Shown: one piece after another, positions 1 to 7,547 of the stretch
How positions within the stretch are numbered: position 1 is the first letter of the stretch
Layout: every line of letters starts with the position of its first letter
NCBI GenBank assembly: GCA_021849435.1
Contig: JAJZSX010000018.1
Coordinates: 1-16,124, forward strand
Source: Actinomycetes bacterium
GTDB taxonomy: Bacteria; Actinomycetota; Acidimicrobiia; Acidimicrobiales; RAAP-2
Direction of reading: 5' to 3'
Length of the DNA: 16,124 bases
Notes under the pieces: model-generated
Database searches by the model: none
What the model was told of the DNA's origin: nothing
What the model saw: the letters and a program-made list of their open reading frames with translations, nothing else
Made by a program: the position numbers and the translations under genes

Positions 1-473
1 GTCTCGAACGCTCGGCCGAACTACTCGCTGAGAGCGGCGTGGCCGGCGTGATCGTGCCAGACCTCGCGATCGAGGAGTCGACGCCCTGGCGCGACGTCGC
101 CACCGCCGCCGATGTCGCGACGGTCCTCATGGTCGCGCCGTCGAGCCCCGCCGAGCGCGTGCAGCGGATCGGGGAACTGTCCCAGGGCTTCGTCTACGCG
201 GCCGCACGGATGGCGGTGACGGGTCGGGCGGCGGACGTCGGGGACGCGAGTCGGGTCGTGAAGGCGGTCCGTGCCACTTGTGACACACCGACGTACGTCG
301 GCATCGGCATCACGACCGCGGACCACGCGCGCGAGGCGGCCACCCTCAGCGACGGGGTCATCGTCGGTTCGGCCCTGGTGCAGCGAATCCTTGACGGCGC
401 GTCGCCGCAGGAACTCGAGGGTGCAATTTCGACGTTCCGACTCGCGTTGGACCAGGCGACGCTAGAGGCCTGA
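1..473 (+). CDS. trpA: Tryptophan synthase alpha chain, C-terminal part (5' end outside window)
   Basis: The reading frame is open from base 3 and ends at TGA 471-473, giving about 156 visible residues. It is the C-terminal half or more of a TIM-barrel TrpA, which cleaves indole-3-glycerol phosphate to indole and glyceraldehyde 3-phosphate and passes indole to TrpB in the cytosol. Recognisable family blocks in order are GVIVPDLAIEE, VLMVAPSSPAERV, GFVYAAARMAVTG, the phosphate-binding loop region YVGIGITTADHA, and DGVIVGSALVQRI. The usual GVTG of the family reads AVTG here. The catalytic Glu and Asp lie upstream of the window. trpA is normally the last gene of a trp operon, and the next gene here has its own regulatory region. 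The identification is based on motifs seen directly. Confidence 0.95.
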   Translation, partial: LERSAELLAESGVAGVIVPDLAIEESTPWRDVATAADVATVLMVAPSSPAERVQRIGELSQGFVYAAARMAVTGRAADVGDASRVVKAVRATCDTPTYVGIGITTADHAREAATLSDGVIVGSALVQRILDGASPQELEGAISTFRLALDQATLEA

Positions 474-488
474 GACTTTCTTGTCAAT

Positions 489-502
489 GGGACTAAAGTC
501 CC
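489..502. promoter_or_regulatory. DosR/DevR-type palindrome upstream of satP
   Basis: The sequence GGGACTAAAGTCCC is a perfect inverted repeat (GGGACT, AA, AGTCCC). It matches all 14 core positions of the mycobacterial DosR/DevR consensus GGGACTWWAGTCCC, although the outer flanking positions of the longer consensus match poorly. DosR is a NarL/FixJ-family response regulator controlling hypoxia and redox adaptation. The site starts 15 bases after the trpA stop and about 150 bases before the satP start codon. The two-base centre makes it a poor RNA hairpin, which favours a protein-binding site. That a DosR homologue acts here is inference. Confidence 0.5.
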
Positions 503-532
503 TAGAGATTCATCATGACCAGGTTAAACAAT

Positions 533-548
533 TGTGAAGTTATTCACG
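533..548. promoter_or_regulatory. CRP/FNR-family binding site candidate upstream of satP
   Basis: TGTGAAGTTATTCACG has the layout TGTGA-N6-TCACG, matching 9 of 10 defined positions of the CRP consensus TGTGA-N6-TCACA shared by E. coli CRP and mycobacterial Crp. Flanking CAAT and ATTG extend the symmetry approximately. Its centre is about 62 bases upstream of the start point inferred from the -10 element at 591-596, the spacing typical of class I CRP activation. Binding and cAMP control of acetate uptake are inferred. Confidence 0.5.
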
Positions 549-590
549 TATTGGCGCCCCGATAAGCCACGCCGCGCGTTTGCGCTGGTG

Positions 591-596
591 TTTAAT
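591..596 (+). promoter_or_regulatory. Possible -10 element of the satP promoter
   Basis: TTTAAT, preceded by TGGTG, resembles a -10 box. No good -35 hexamer lies 16-18 bases upstream, where the sequence is GC-rich (around 568-573). That is what an activator-dependent promoter would look like, and the CRP-type and DosR-type palindromes upstream fit. The predicted start point is near 603. Assigned by eye only. Confidence 0.35.
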
Positions 597-604
597 CGGA
601 TGTG

Positions 605-624
605 AACCCTCAATCCTGAGGGTT
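605..624 (+). other. Perfect 8-bp hairpin in the satP 5' leader
   Basis: AACCCTCA, loop ATCC, then TGAGGGTT form a perfect 8-bp stem ending 30 bases before the satP ATG. If transcription begins near 603 the hairpin sits at the extreme 5' end of the mRNA, where such structures often protect transcripts from decay. It could equally be a DNA operator. There is no T-run after it, so it is not a terminator. Confidence 0.45.
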
Positions 625-654
625 CGCTGTGAACTCAAAATTGGGGGTATTTCA

Positions 655-1218
655 ATGGCAGACGAACACAAGGTAGCTGATACGGGTCCGTTGGGTCTCG
701 CAGCGTTCGCGATGACGACATTCTGTCTCAGCAGCGCGAACGCCAACCTGTGGCACGGGGCGGGAGTGGCAGCTGCGCTCTCGCTGGCGTTGGTATACGG
801 CGGATTCGCTCAGATACTTGCTGGTATGTGGGAGTTCATGCGGAAGAACACCTTCGGTGCGCTTGCCTTCACGTCATACGGTGCGTTCTGGATTTCGCTG
901 TATGCCCTTGTCAATTTCCAAAAGGCCTTCCCGGGGCCGTCCGTGGGGGTCTTCCTCCTCGCGTGGACCATCTTCACCGCGTACATGCTGATCGCGTCGA
1001 TGAAGACCAACACGATTCTGTTCTTGGTCTTCCTCGTGCTGACAGCCACGTTCGTGTTCCTGACAATCGGGAACTGGGGTGGTGGGCACACGGGCATGGT
1101 TCGCATCGGAGGCTGGCTCGGAATTATCACCGCGCTGCTCGCCTGGTACGCCTCGGCGGCCGGCGTCATTAACGACACGTTCAAGAAGGTGGTTCTTCCG
1201 GTCGGCCCGCGCGGCTAA
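655..1218 (+). CDS. satP: Acetate/succinate uptake transporter, GPR1/FUN34/YaaH (AceTr) family
   Basis: This 187-aa hydrophobic protein belongs to the AceTr family of six-helix inner-membrane channels that take up acetate (and succinate in E. coli SatP). The N-terminal signature appears as DTGPLGLAAFAMTTF, a variant of the usual NPAPLGL motif. The family block FGALAFTSYGAFWISL follows at about residues 68-83, and the protein ends AAGVINDTFKKVVLPVGP, as SatP relatives do. I chose ATG 655 because GGGGG lies 8 bases upstream and the family starts shortly before the PLGL motif; an in-frame start at 580 would add 25 residues overlapping the leader hairpin. It is monocistronic, with its own regulatory region and a strong terminator, and lies ahead of two acetyl-CoA synthetase genes, which supports acetate as the substrate. 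The Asn-Pro to Thr-Gly change in the signature is unusual. Confidence 0.9.
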   Translation: MADEHKVADTGPLGLAAFAMTTFCLSSANANLWHGAGVAAALSLALVYGGFAQILAGMWEFMRKNTFGALAFTSYGAFWISLYALVNFQKAFPGPSVGVFLLAWTIFTAYMLIASMKTNTILFLVFLVLTATFVFLTIGNWGGGHTGMVRIGGWLGIITALLAWYASAAGVINDTFKKVVLPVGPRG

Positions 1219-1256
1219 GGTACGAGTCACTGGTGGCTTGCCACCGGACCCAACCG

Positions 1257-1298
1257 CCAACAGCGCCCGACCACTTTGGTTCGGGCGCTGTTGGCATT
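1257..1298 (+). terminator. Intrinsic terminator of satP
   Basis: Bases 1257-1270 and 1281-1294 are perfect reverse complements (14-bp stem, CCAACAGCGCCCGA), enclosing a 10-base loop that contains a further CCA/TGG pairing, and followed by CATTTT. A smaller hairpin (GGTGGC, TT, GCCACC at 1232-1245) lies between the satP stop and this terminator. This should separate satP from acs1 transcription. Confidence 0.85.
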
Positions 1299-1658
1299 TT
1301 GGTCGCAATTGCGGGATTGCCGTTTCCACTCTTCGATGATGTGTTGAGGTGGTGGTATTTCTACGGAGATCTCGAGAGTCACCTTGTCGAACGTCAGACG
1401 GAGGTTCCGTGGGTGACGTCCTTCGTTGCGCGGCACGCTGATAAACATCGCGATGCTGGTGGCTGATAATGGTCGACGGTAGGAGAGCGCGGTGTATCAC
1501 TGCTCTGCGGCGTTGAAGAAAGTCGGCTGAAGCCATTAAACCTGAATCCACGTTCGTCCAGTTATCGGGGCTATGAAGTACTTGTGGGCATTGCGGCCCT
1601 AACAACATGAGTTGTAGGTTGTGCTAGGAACGGCACAGTTGGCTTTGTGGCTGTTGTT

Positions 1659-1673
1659 TCTCGATGATCGAGA
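1659..1673. repeat. 7-bp perfect palindrome upstream of acs1
   Basis: TCTCGAT, one spacer base G, then ATCGAGA form a perfect inverted repeat of 7-bp arms, 75 bases upstream of the acs1 ATG. The single-base centre excludes a good RNA hairpin and favours a dimeric repressor or activator site. The regulator is unknown. Confidence 0.4.
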
Positions 1674-1708
1674 GATTTCAGACAACGGGTAGTTATGAGG
1701 TGCGGGGG

Positions 1709-1732
1709 GTGTGACGGAGTATTCGGTCACAC
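1709..1732. promoter_or_regulatory. Inverted repeat just upstream of acs1
   Basis: GTGTGAC (1709-1715) and GTCACAC (1726-1732) are perfect complements spaced by 10 bases, ending 15 bases before the acs1 start codon. It could be an operator overlapping the transcript start or a leader hairpin next to the GGGGG ribosome binding site (1739-1743). The TGTGA/TCACA half-sites resemble CRP half-sites, but the spacer between them is 12 rather than 6. Confidence 0.4.
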
Positions 1733-1747
1733 ACGATAGGGGGAAAG

Positions 1748-3880
1748 ATGTCGCCAAAGGAAGAAACAGCAGATCTCGAGTCGAGCGCGGCAACCGAGGC
1801 CCAGATAGCAGTGCACTGGCGTGAGGAGGGCTACTACTCACCGCCGGCAAAATTCATCGGTCAGGCGAACGCATCCGACCCTGCCATATTCGATCGGTTC
1901 AGTGAGAGTAACTTCCCGGAGTGCTTCAACGAGTATGCGGATCTACTCACATGGGACCGGTATTGGCACACCACTTTAGATACCAGTGATGCTCCGTTTT
2001 GGAAGTGGTTCGTTGGCGGAAAGTTGAATGCGTCATACAACTGTGTCGATCGCCATCTCGCGAAAGACCGCAACAAGGCCGCGATTATCTGGGTCCCCGA
2101 GCCTGAAGACGCCGACACTCAGGTGATCACGTACCAAGAGCTCTATGCGCGCGTCAACGAGTTTGCGGCGCTTCTTAGTGATTTTACGGATTTACGTACG
2201 GGCGATGTTGCGACTTTTCACATGCCTATGGTGCCGGAGCTTCCAGTCGCCATGCTTGCATGCGCCCGATTGGGCATAATCCATTCGCAAGTTTTCGGTG
2301 GTTTCTCTGGTGCCGCGTGCGGCGGTCGCATCGCGGACTCGAAGAGTCGCGTTCTCATCACTATGGACGGCTACTACCGCAACGGCGAACTTGTCGATCA
2401 CAAGGTGAAGGCCGACGAGGCCGTTGCGCGTGCGAAAGAAGAGGGTGTTGAAGTAGAGAAGGTTCTCGTGTTTCGCCGGCACCCAGGTCAGTACGCTTCA
2501 AACAGTCCAATGGTGCCCGGACGCGACTACTTCGTCGATGAGTTGATGGCTGACTACCGCGGTAAAATTGTTGAACCGGTGTCGATGCCGTCGGAAGCTC
2601 CGCTTTTTATCATGTACTCGAGTGGAACGACTGGCCGACCTAAGGGATGCCAACACAGCACCGGCGGCTACTTGGCGTATGTGACTGGAACGTCAAAGTA
2701 CTACCAGGACATTCATCCCGAAGATACGTATTGGTGCGCCGCCGATATCGGATGGATTACAGGGCATTCCTACATTGTTTACGGCCCACTTTCTCTTGGG
2801 ACAACAAGTGTGATGTATGAAGGTCTGCCTACGTACCCCGACGCTGGACGTCCTTGGCGCATCGCTGAGCGTCTTGGTGTCACGACCTTTCACACTGCAC
2901 CCACCACTATTCGGATGTTGCGCAAACTGGGGCCCGACGAGCCAGCGAAATACAACTACCACTTCAAGCACATGACCACTGTGGGCGAGCCCATCGAACC
3001 TGACGTGTGGCGCTGGTACTACAACGTGGTTGGCAAGGGAGAAGCGGTAATCGTTGACACGTGGTGGCAAACCGAGAACGGGGGCTTCCTTGGCAGCACT
3101 CTTCCCGCCCTGCATCCAATGAAGCCAGGAAGTTGCGGTCCGGCAGTGCTAGGTATCTTCCCCGACATCCTCGATGAGGACGGCAATAAGGTTCAAGCCG
3201 GTAGTGGACTTGCAGGAAATATCTGTATCCGTAATCCCTGGCCAGGAATCTTCCAAACAATTTGGGGCGATCCAGATCGTTTCGTAAAGACCTACTACGA
3301 GAAGTACAACAAGAACCCCGCAAGCAAAGATTGGCGTGACTGGCCATATTTTGCCAACGATGGTGCGATGCAGGCTAGTGACGGTTACTACCGAATTCTT
3401 GGGCGCGTAGATGACGTGATTAACGTAGCTGGGCACCGGCTTGGTACCAAGGAACTGGAATCCGCTTGTCTCATGGTCGACGAGGTGGCAGAGGCCGCGG
3501 CCGTTCCAGTTGTTGACCCAGTACGCGGACATGCCGTCGAGATGTACATCTCATTGAAGCCAGGGATCGAAGCTTCGAAGATGATTCAGGAGAGGGTATC
3601 CCAGGTGATTGAGTCTGAGATTGGAAAGATAGCGCGACCGAAGAATGTTTGGATCGTGTCGGACATGCCTAAGACTCGCTCCGGGAAAATTATGCGACGA
3701 GTCATTGCGGGCATCTCCAACTTTACGGATGTTGGTGACATCACTACGTTGGCGAATCCCGACGTGGTGAATGATATTCGCCACTTCGTACAAAGCGAGA
3801 AAGTGGCGCGCGGCGACGAGCCGCGGGAACTGACCGAAGAGGAATTGAAGGTCGTGAAGTCATTCGGACAGGCGGAATGA
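1748..3880 (+). CDS. acs: Acetyl-CoA synthetase (AMP-forming), A/T-rich divergent paralogue
   Basis: A 710-aa cytosolic enzyme converting acetate, ATP and CoA to acetyl-CoA through an acetyl-adenylate. The phosphate-binding loop YSSGTTGRPKG is at residues 290-300. DIGWITGHSYIVYGP follows, then WWQTENGG from W439, where the Trp pair is conserved as in acetate-specific enzymes. The hinge GRVDDVINVAGHRLG starts at 552. PKTRSGKIMRR carries the catalytic Lys at 647, also the site acetylated by Pat-type acetyltransferases in this family. It is longer than typical Acs (about 650 aa), with an extended N-terminus, about ten extra residues before the FANDGA motif, and a charged C-terminal tail. ATG 1748 follows GGGGGAAAG. 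Codon third positions are far richer in A and T than in acs2 or other neighbours, suggesting transfer. Another short-chain acyl substrate cannot be excluded. Confidence 0.93.
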   Translation: MSPKEETADLESSAATEAQIAVHWREEGYYSPPAKFIGQANASDPAIFDRFSESNFPECFNEYADLLTWDRYWHTTLDTSDAPFWKWFVGGKLNASYNCVDRHLAKDRNKAAIIWVPEPEDADTQVITYQELYARVNEFAALLSDFTDLRTGDVATFHMPMVPELPVAMLACARLGIIHSQVFGGFSGAACGGRIADSKSRVLITMDGYYRNGELVDHKVKADEAVARAKEEGVEVEKVLVFRRHPGQYASNSPMVPGRDYFVDELMADYRGKIVEPVSMPSEAPLFIMYSSGTTGRPKGCQHSTGGYLAYVTGTSKYYQDIHPEDTYWCAADIGWITGHSYIVYGPLSLGTTSVMYEGLPTYPDAGRPWRIAERLGVTTFHTAPTTIRMLRKLGPDEPAKYNYHFKHMTTVGEPIEPDVWRWYYNVVGKGEAVIVDTWWQTENGGFLGSTLPALHPMKPGSCGPAVLGIFPDILDEDGNKVQAGSGLAGNICIRNPWPGIFQTIWGDPDRFVKTYYEKYNKNPASKDWRDWPYFANDGAMQASDGYYRILGRVDDVINVAGHRLGTKELESACLMVDEVAEAAAVPVVDPVRGHAVEMYISLKPGIEASKMIQERVSQVIESEIGKIARPKNVWIVSDMPKTRSGKIMRRVIAGISNFTDVGDITTLANPDVVNDIRHFVQSEKVARGDEPRELTEEELKVVKSFGQAE

Positions 3881-4061
3881 TCACCACGCAGAGGGTATTC
3901 CGTCGGCTACGCGAGACAGCGACTTGGTCATTGTGAAAGAGTTTGGTGGGTGGTGCGAGTGAGTTACGCTCAGTGTGATTTGCGTTCCACGCCAAACGAA
4001 TTAGGTACGTTGTAGATACTGTATTTGGAAAGTTTGCATAAAACCACTATTAGGGAGAACT

Positions 4062-6032
4062 ATGTCTGAATCAAAGTTGGAAGCTTGGCTCGACGAGAAG
4101 CGTGTCTTTCCGCCTAGCGAGTCCATTATCGCCAACGCCAACGCCAAGCCTTCCATTTACGATGAAGCCAAAGCCGATCCCGAGGCGTGGTGGCGTAAGC
4201 AAGCCGAACGACTGGTGTGGGACAAGAAGCCCACGTCGACACTCGAATGGGACCTGCCCGAAGCCAAGTGGTTCAGCGACGGCACACTCAACGCCAGCGT
4301 GAACTGCGTCGACCGGCACGTCGCCGAGGGCCGCGGTGACAAGGTCGCCTACTACTGGGTGGCCGACGCCGATGGTGAATCGCGCACCATCACCTACGGT
4401 GAGTTGCAGACGTTGGTGGCCAAGACCGCCAACGCGCTCATCGAGCTCGGCGTGAAGAAGGGTGACCGGGTCGCCATCTACATGCCCATGATCCCCGAGG
4501 CGGTGATCGCCATGCTCGCCGTGGTGCGTCTCGGCGCCGCGCACTCGGTGGTCTTCGGCGGCTTCTCGGCCGATGCGCTCTCGAGTCGCATCTTGGACTC
4601 GGACTGTCGTTTCGTGATCACCGCCGACGGGGCCTTCCGCCGTGGTGCACCGAGCCCGCTGAAGAGCGCGGTCGATGAAGCTCTGCAGAGCTGCCCTGAC
4701 GTGAAGACCGTGCTCGTCGTACGCCGAACCGGCGGCGACGTCCACTGGGTGGAGGGGCGCGACTACTGGTGGCACGACGTCGTGGACCGACAGAGCGACC
4801 AGCACACGCCCGAGTTCTTCCCGGCCGAGCAAACGCTGTTCTTGATGTACACGTCGGGCACGACCGCTAAGCCCAAGGGGATCTTCCACACGACCGCTGG
4901 CTACCTCACCCAGTGCGCGGCCACCTACCACTACATCTTCGACGTGAAACCCGAGACTGACGTGCTCTGGACCGCCGCGGATATCGGCTGGATCACCGGA
5001 CACAGCTACATCGTCTACGGACCGCTGGTGCTCGGTGCGACCCAGATCATGTACGAGGGCCTGCCCGACTCGGGCGGGCGCGACCGTTGGTGGCGCATCG
5101 TGGAGCAGTTCAAGGCGACGGTGCTCTACACCGCACCCACGACGATCCGCACCCTCATGAAGTGGGGCGACGAGTTGCCCAAGGGTCACGACCTGAGCAG
5201 CCTCCGGCTCCTCGGGACGGTCGGTGAGCCGATCAACCCGGAGGCGTGGATGTGGTACCGCGAGAACGTGGGCGGGAACAACTGCCCGATCGTGGACACC
5301 TGGTGGCAGACCGAGACGGGGGCGATCATGATCACGCCGTTGCCGGGTATCACCGCGACCAAGCCCGGTGCGGCGATGACGCCGTTCCCCGGTATCAGTG
5401 CTGACGTCGTGGACAACGAGGGTACCTCGGTAGGTAACGGTGAAGGCGGCTATCTCGTCATCACTGCGCCGTGGCCGTCAATGACCCGTGGCATCTACGG
5501 GGACCCCGCTCGGTTCAAGTCGACGTACTGGGACCGGTTTCCCGGGATGTACTTCGCGGGTGACGGTGCCAAGCGCGACGAGGACGGCGACCTGTGGTTG
5601 CTCGGACGCATCGACGACGTGATGAACATTTCGGGCCACCGCCTCTCGACGACCGAGGTCGAGCACGCCCTCGTCGGTCACCCAGCGGTGGCCGAGGCGG
5701 CAGTCGTCGGCGCCACTGACGACACGACCGGTCAGGCCATCGTGGCCTTCGTGACCCTGCGGCTCTCCGCCGAAGACGCCACGAAGGACCAGTCGCACCT
5801 CGTCGAGGAGTTGCGCCAGCACGTGGCTCGGGTCATCAGCCCGATTGCCAAGCCCCGTCAGATCATCCTGACGCCCGACCTGCCCAAGACCCGGTCGGGC
5901 AAGATCATGCGCCGCCTGTTGCGTGACGTCGCCGAGAATCGTTCCTTGGGTGATGTCACGACGCTGATGGACCCGACCGTGGTCAACATGATCTCGGGCC
6001 TGATGCAGAACGACGGCACGAGCGAGGACTAA
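4062..6032 (+). CDS. acs: Acetyl-CoA synthetase (AMP-forming), canonical type
   Basis: A 656-aa enzyme of standard Acs length, cytosolic, making acetyl-CoA from acetate, ATP and CoA. The P-loop-like motif reads YTSGTTAKPKG from residue 263, with Ala where Gly is more usual. DIGWITGHSYIVYGP follows. WWQTETGA begins at Trp414, the same number as the acetate-pocket Trp of Salmonella Acs. The hinge GRIDDVMNISGHRLS is at about 515-529, and PKTRSGKIMRR carries the catalytic Lys at 614, the expected site of regulatory acetylation. ATG 4062 is preceded by GGGAG at good distance. The gap after acs1 is 181 bases with no obvious terminator, so read-through is possible, but acs2 probably has its own promoter. 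Codons are strongly G/C-ending apart from roughly the first 130 bases. It ends at a strong hairpin terminator. Confidence 0.95.
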   Translation: MSESKLEAWLDEKRVFPPSESIIANANAKPSIYDEAKADPEAWWRKQAERLVWDKKPTSTLEWDLPEAKWFSDGTLNASVNCVDRHVAEGRGDKVAYYWVADADGESRTITYGELQTLVAKTANALIELGVKKGDRVAIYMPMIPEAVIAMLAVVRLGAAHSVVFGGFSADALSSRILDSDCRFVITADGAFRRGAPSPLKSAVDEALQSCPDVKTVLVVRRTGGDVHWVEGRDYWWHDVVDRQSDQHTPEFFPAEQTLFLMYTSGTTAKPKGIFHTTAGYLTQCAATYHYIFDVKPETDVLWTAADIGWITGHSYIVYGPLVLGATQIMYEGLPDSGGRDRWWRIVEQFKATVLYTAPTTIRTLMKWGDELPKGHDLSSLRLLGTVGEPINPEAWMWYRENVGGNNCPIVDTWWQTETGAIMITPLPGITATKPGAAMTPFPGISADVVDNEGTSVGNGEGGYLVITAPWPSMTRGIYGDPARFKSTYWDRFPGMYFAGDGAKRDEDGDLWLLGRIDDVMNISGHRLSTTEVEHALVGHPAVAEAAVVGATDDTTGQAIVAFVTLRLSAEDATKDQSHLVEELRQHVARVISPIAKPRQIILTPDLPKTRSGKIMRRLLRDVAENRSLGDVTTLMDPTVVNMISGLMQNDGTSED

Positions 6033-6046
6033 ACGGCATTGCAGTG

Positions 6047-6079
6047 ACGATGCCCCGGGGGAGGTCCCCGGGGCATCGT
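6047..6079. terminator. Bidirectional hairpin between acs2 and the convergent oxidoreductase gene
   Basis: ACGATGCCCCGGGG (6047-6060), loop GAGGT, and its perfect complement (6066-6079) give a 14-bp stem lying between the convergent stops at 6032 and 6082. T-runs are weak on both sides (GTTGTT on plus, almost none on minus). It may act as a transcript-end barrier and not as a classical terminator. Confidence 0.7.
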
Positions 6080-6081
6080 TG

Positions 6082-7494
6082 TTACGAGTCGAAGCCGATG
6101 CCGAAAAGGTCCATCATCTTCAGCCAGAGGTTGCGCCTGCCCTCGTGCTCGTCAGCGTGCTTCAGCGACGCCTGGGTGAGCCGGATGAACAACCACTTGA
6201 ACGGTTCGGGTGGGAAGGGGAGTGGCTTCTTTCGCACCATGGTGAGCCGGGTGCGCTCGGTGTCGAGCCCGTCGAGCAGGTCGAGCATGGTCGCCGCGCC
6301 GAAGCGTGTCGACCCGACGCCCAGACCGGTGAAGCCGAGCACGTAAGCGACCTTCTCATCCATCGCGGTACCCCAGAAGGGGGAGAACCGGGTGCAGGTG
6401 TCGATGGCGCCGCCCCAGGCGTGAGTGAATTTGACGTCGGACAGTTGGGGGAACGTCTCGAGGAAGTGGCTAGCCAGCGTCGCGTAGGTCTCGGCGTTGA
6501 ACTCGTATTCGCGACGGACTCGACCTCGGAAGTTGTAGATGGCGTCGTAACCACCCCACACGATCGATCGATCGTTGGTCAACCGGTAGTAATGGAACTG
6601 GTTGCCCGCGTCGGCCACCCCTTCTCGACCGGTCCACCCGATCGAGGCCATCTGGTCGTCGCTCAGCGGTTCGGTGACCAACTGGTAGTCATAGACGGGC
6701 ACAACGTACTTGCGAACGGTGCGAAGCAGCGACGGGAAGACATTCGTCGCCAGGGCAACCCGTGCCGCGGTCACGGCACCGTAGGGGGTATGAACGCGAA
6801 CGGCGTCGTCCACGTCCTCGAGCCACTCCACGCGCGAGTTCTCATAGATCGTCACTCCGAGGGACTCACACGCGCGTTCGAGCCCCCAGACGAGTCGAGC
6901 CGGGTCCACCAGTGCCGTGCCGTCGGGGTCGAAGATGGCGCCCTCGTAAATCGGCGAATTCACTCGAGCGCGCACCTCGTCGCGAGACAGCACGAGCACG
7001 TGATCGCCCATCTCGTTGCGCAGACGAGCCTCTTCGACCATGTCAGCCATCTGCCACGGGGCGAGTGCCACGCGCAGTTCGCCCGTGCGTTCGAAGTCGC
7101 ACTCGATGCCATAGCGCTCGATGGTCGCCTCAATCGCGTCGAGGTTCTCACGTCCGAGCCGTTCGATGACCGGCATCTCATCGGCGAAGCGACGCATCCC
7201 GTTGTTGAAGCCGTGGGTCAGCGAGGCCGAACAGAAGCCCCCATTGCGCCCCGATGCACCGGCGCCGGTCTCGTACTGCTCGACGACAACGACGTTCCGC
7301 TCGGGGTCGCGCTCCTTGGCGAGCAGCGCGGTCCACAGACCGGTGTAGCCACCACCCACGACGCATAGATCTGCGCCGACCTCACCGATGAGGGCCGAAT
7401 GCGACGCGGGCTCGAGTGGATCCGAGTCGAGCCACCAGAGCTCCGGTTGCACGTCGGCGAGATGACGAAGGACGGAAGGACTCTTCTTGTCCAT
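6082..7494 (-). CDS. FAD-dependent amine/amino-acid oxidoreductase, DAO family (gamma-glutamylputrescine oxidase-like)
   Basis: A 470-aa soluble flavoprotein of the DAO superfamily. The Rossmann FAD-binding motif ADLCVVGGGYTGLWTAL is at residues 41-57 (GGGYTG 47-52), followed by an acidic strand end VVVVEQ and the motif GAGASGRNGG at 77-86, typical of the PuuB/OrdL branch that oxidises gamma-glutamylputrescine or related amines. HAWGGAID and a late GFTGLGVGSTRFGA block, which closes around the flavin, are also present. The C-terminal tail (KWLFIRLTQASLKHADEHEG onward) is longer than in basic DAO proteins. ATG 7494 has a modest SD (TTGGAAA) lying inside a palindrome. The OYE gene lies 128 bases upstream on the same strand. 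No other puu genes are visible, so the substrate is unknown. Confidence 0.85.
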   Translation of the reverse strand: MDKKSPSVLRHLADVQPELWWLDSDPLEPASHSALIGEVGADLCVVGGGYTGLWTALLAKERDPERNVVVVEQYETGAGASGRNGGFCSASLTHGFNNGMRRFADEMPVIERLGRENLDAIEATIERYGIECDFERTGELRVALAPWQMADMVEEARLRNEMGDHVLVLSRDEVRARVNSPIYEGAIFDPDGTALVDPARLVWGLERACESLGVTIYENSRVEWLEDVDDAVRVHTPYGAVTAARVALATNVFPSLLRTVRKYVVPVYDYQLVTEPLSDDQMASIGWTGREGVADAGNQFHYYRLTNDRSIVWGGYDAIYNFRGRVRREYEFNAETYATLASHFLETFPQLSDVKFTHAWGGAIDTCTRFSPFWGTAMDEKVAYVLGFTGLGVGSTRFGAATMLDLLDGLDTERTRLTMVRKKPLPFPPEPFKWLFIRLTQASLKHADEHEGRRNLWLKMMDLFGIGFDS

Positions 7495-7499
7495 GACGT

Positions 7500-7518
7500 T
7501 TCCAACCTACGGTTGGAA
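7500..7518 (-). promoter_or_regulatory. Palindrome covering the ribosome binding site of the DAO-family gene
   Basis: On the minus strand TTCCAACC, GTA, GGTTGGAA form a perfect 8-bp inverted repeat that ends 5 bases before the ATG and contains the only SD-like sequence. It could be a repressor operator or, in RNA, a hairpin hiding the ribosome binding site. Either would control expression of the oxidoreductase. Confidence 0.5.
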
Positions 7519-7547
7519 TCACCCTCTCTGAGAACTACCTCTTTCGC

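Larger units (their letters stand above)
1299..1747. other. Gene-free stretch between satP and acs1
   Basis: About 450 bases without a convincing gene. It is A/T-richer than most of the window and leads into the A/T-rich acs1 gene. Visible structure is limited to two inverted repeats near the acs1 end (1659-1673 and 1709-1732). A minus-strand frame (1227-1448) has a protein-like stretch but no ribosome binding site and runs through the satP terminator. Confidence 0.6.

Noticed and set aside
605..624. Hairpin could be read as an ANTAR target (hexaloop AATCCT on a 7-bp stem)
   Set aside because: Known targets need A at loop position 1 and G at position 4 in paired hairpins. Position 4 here is C, and there is no partner hairpin. 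The hairpin at 10642-10659 (AACCTC) fails in the same way.
1227..1448. Minus-strand frame with protein-like stretch LTFDKVTLEISVEIPPP
   Set aside because: It has no ribosome binding site, recognisable family or operon context, and it runs through the satP terminator.
1710..1731. TGTGA...TCACA upstream of acs1 as a CRP site
   Set aside because: The spacer is 12 bases instead of 6, which puts the half-sites on the wrong helical face. Kept only as an unassigned inverted repeat.
3974..3989. Possible CRP site upstream of acs2 (TGTGA-N6-TTCCA)
   Set aside because: The right half matches only 3 of 5 positions and there is no wider symmetry.
4071..5189. Long minus-strand frame of 372 codons opposite acs2
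   Set aside because: Shadow of the G/C-rich acs2 coding strand; its composition is Val/Gly/Arg/His-rich with no motif. The same applies to the plus-strand frames 6079-7368 and 7551-8771 opposite the two flavoenzyme genes, and the minus-strand 14754-15674 opposite gltB.
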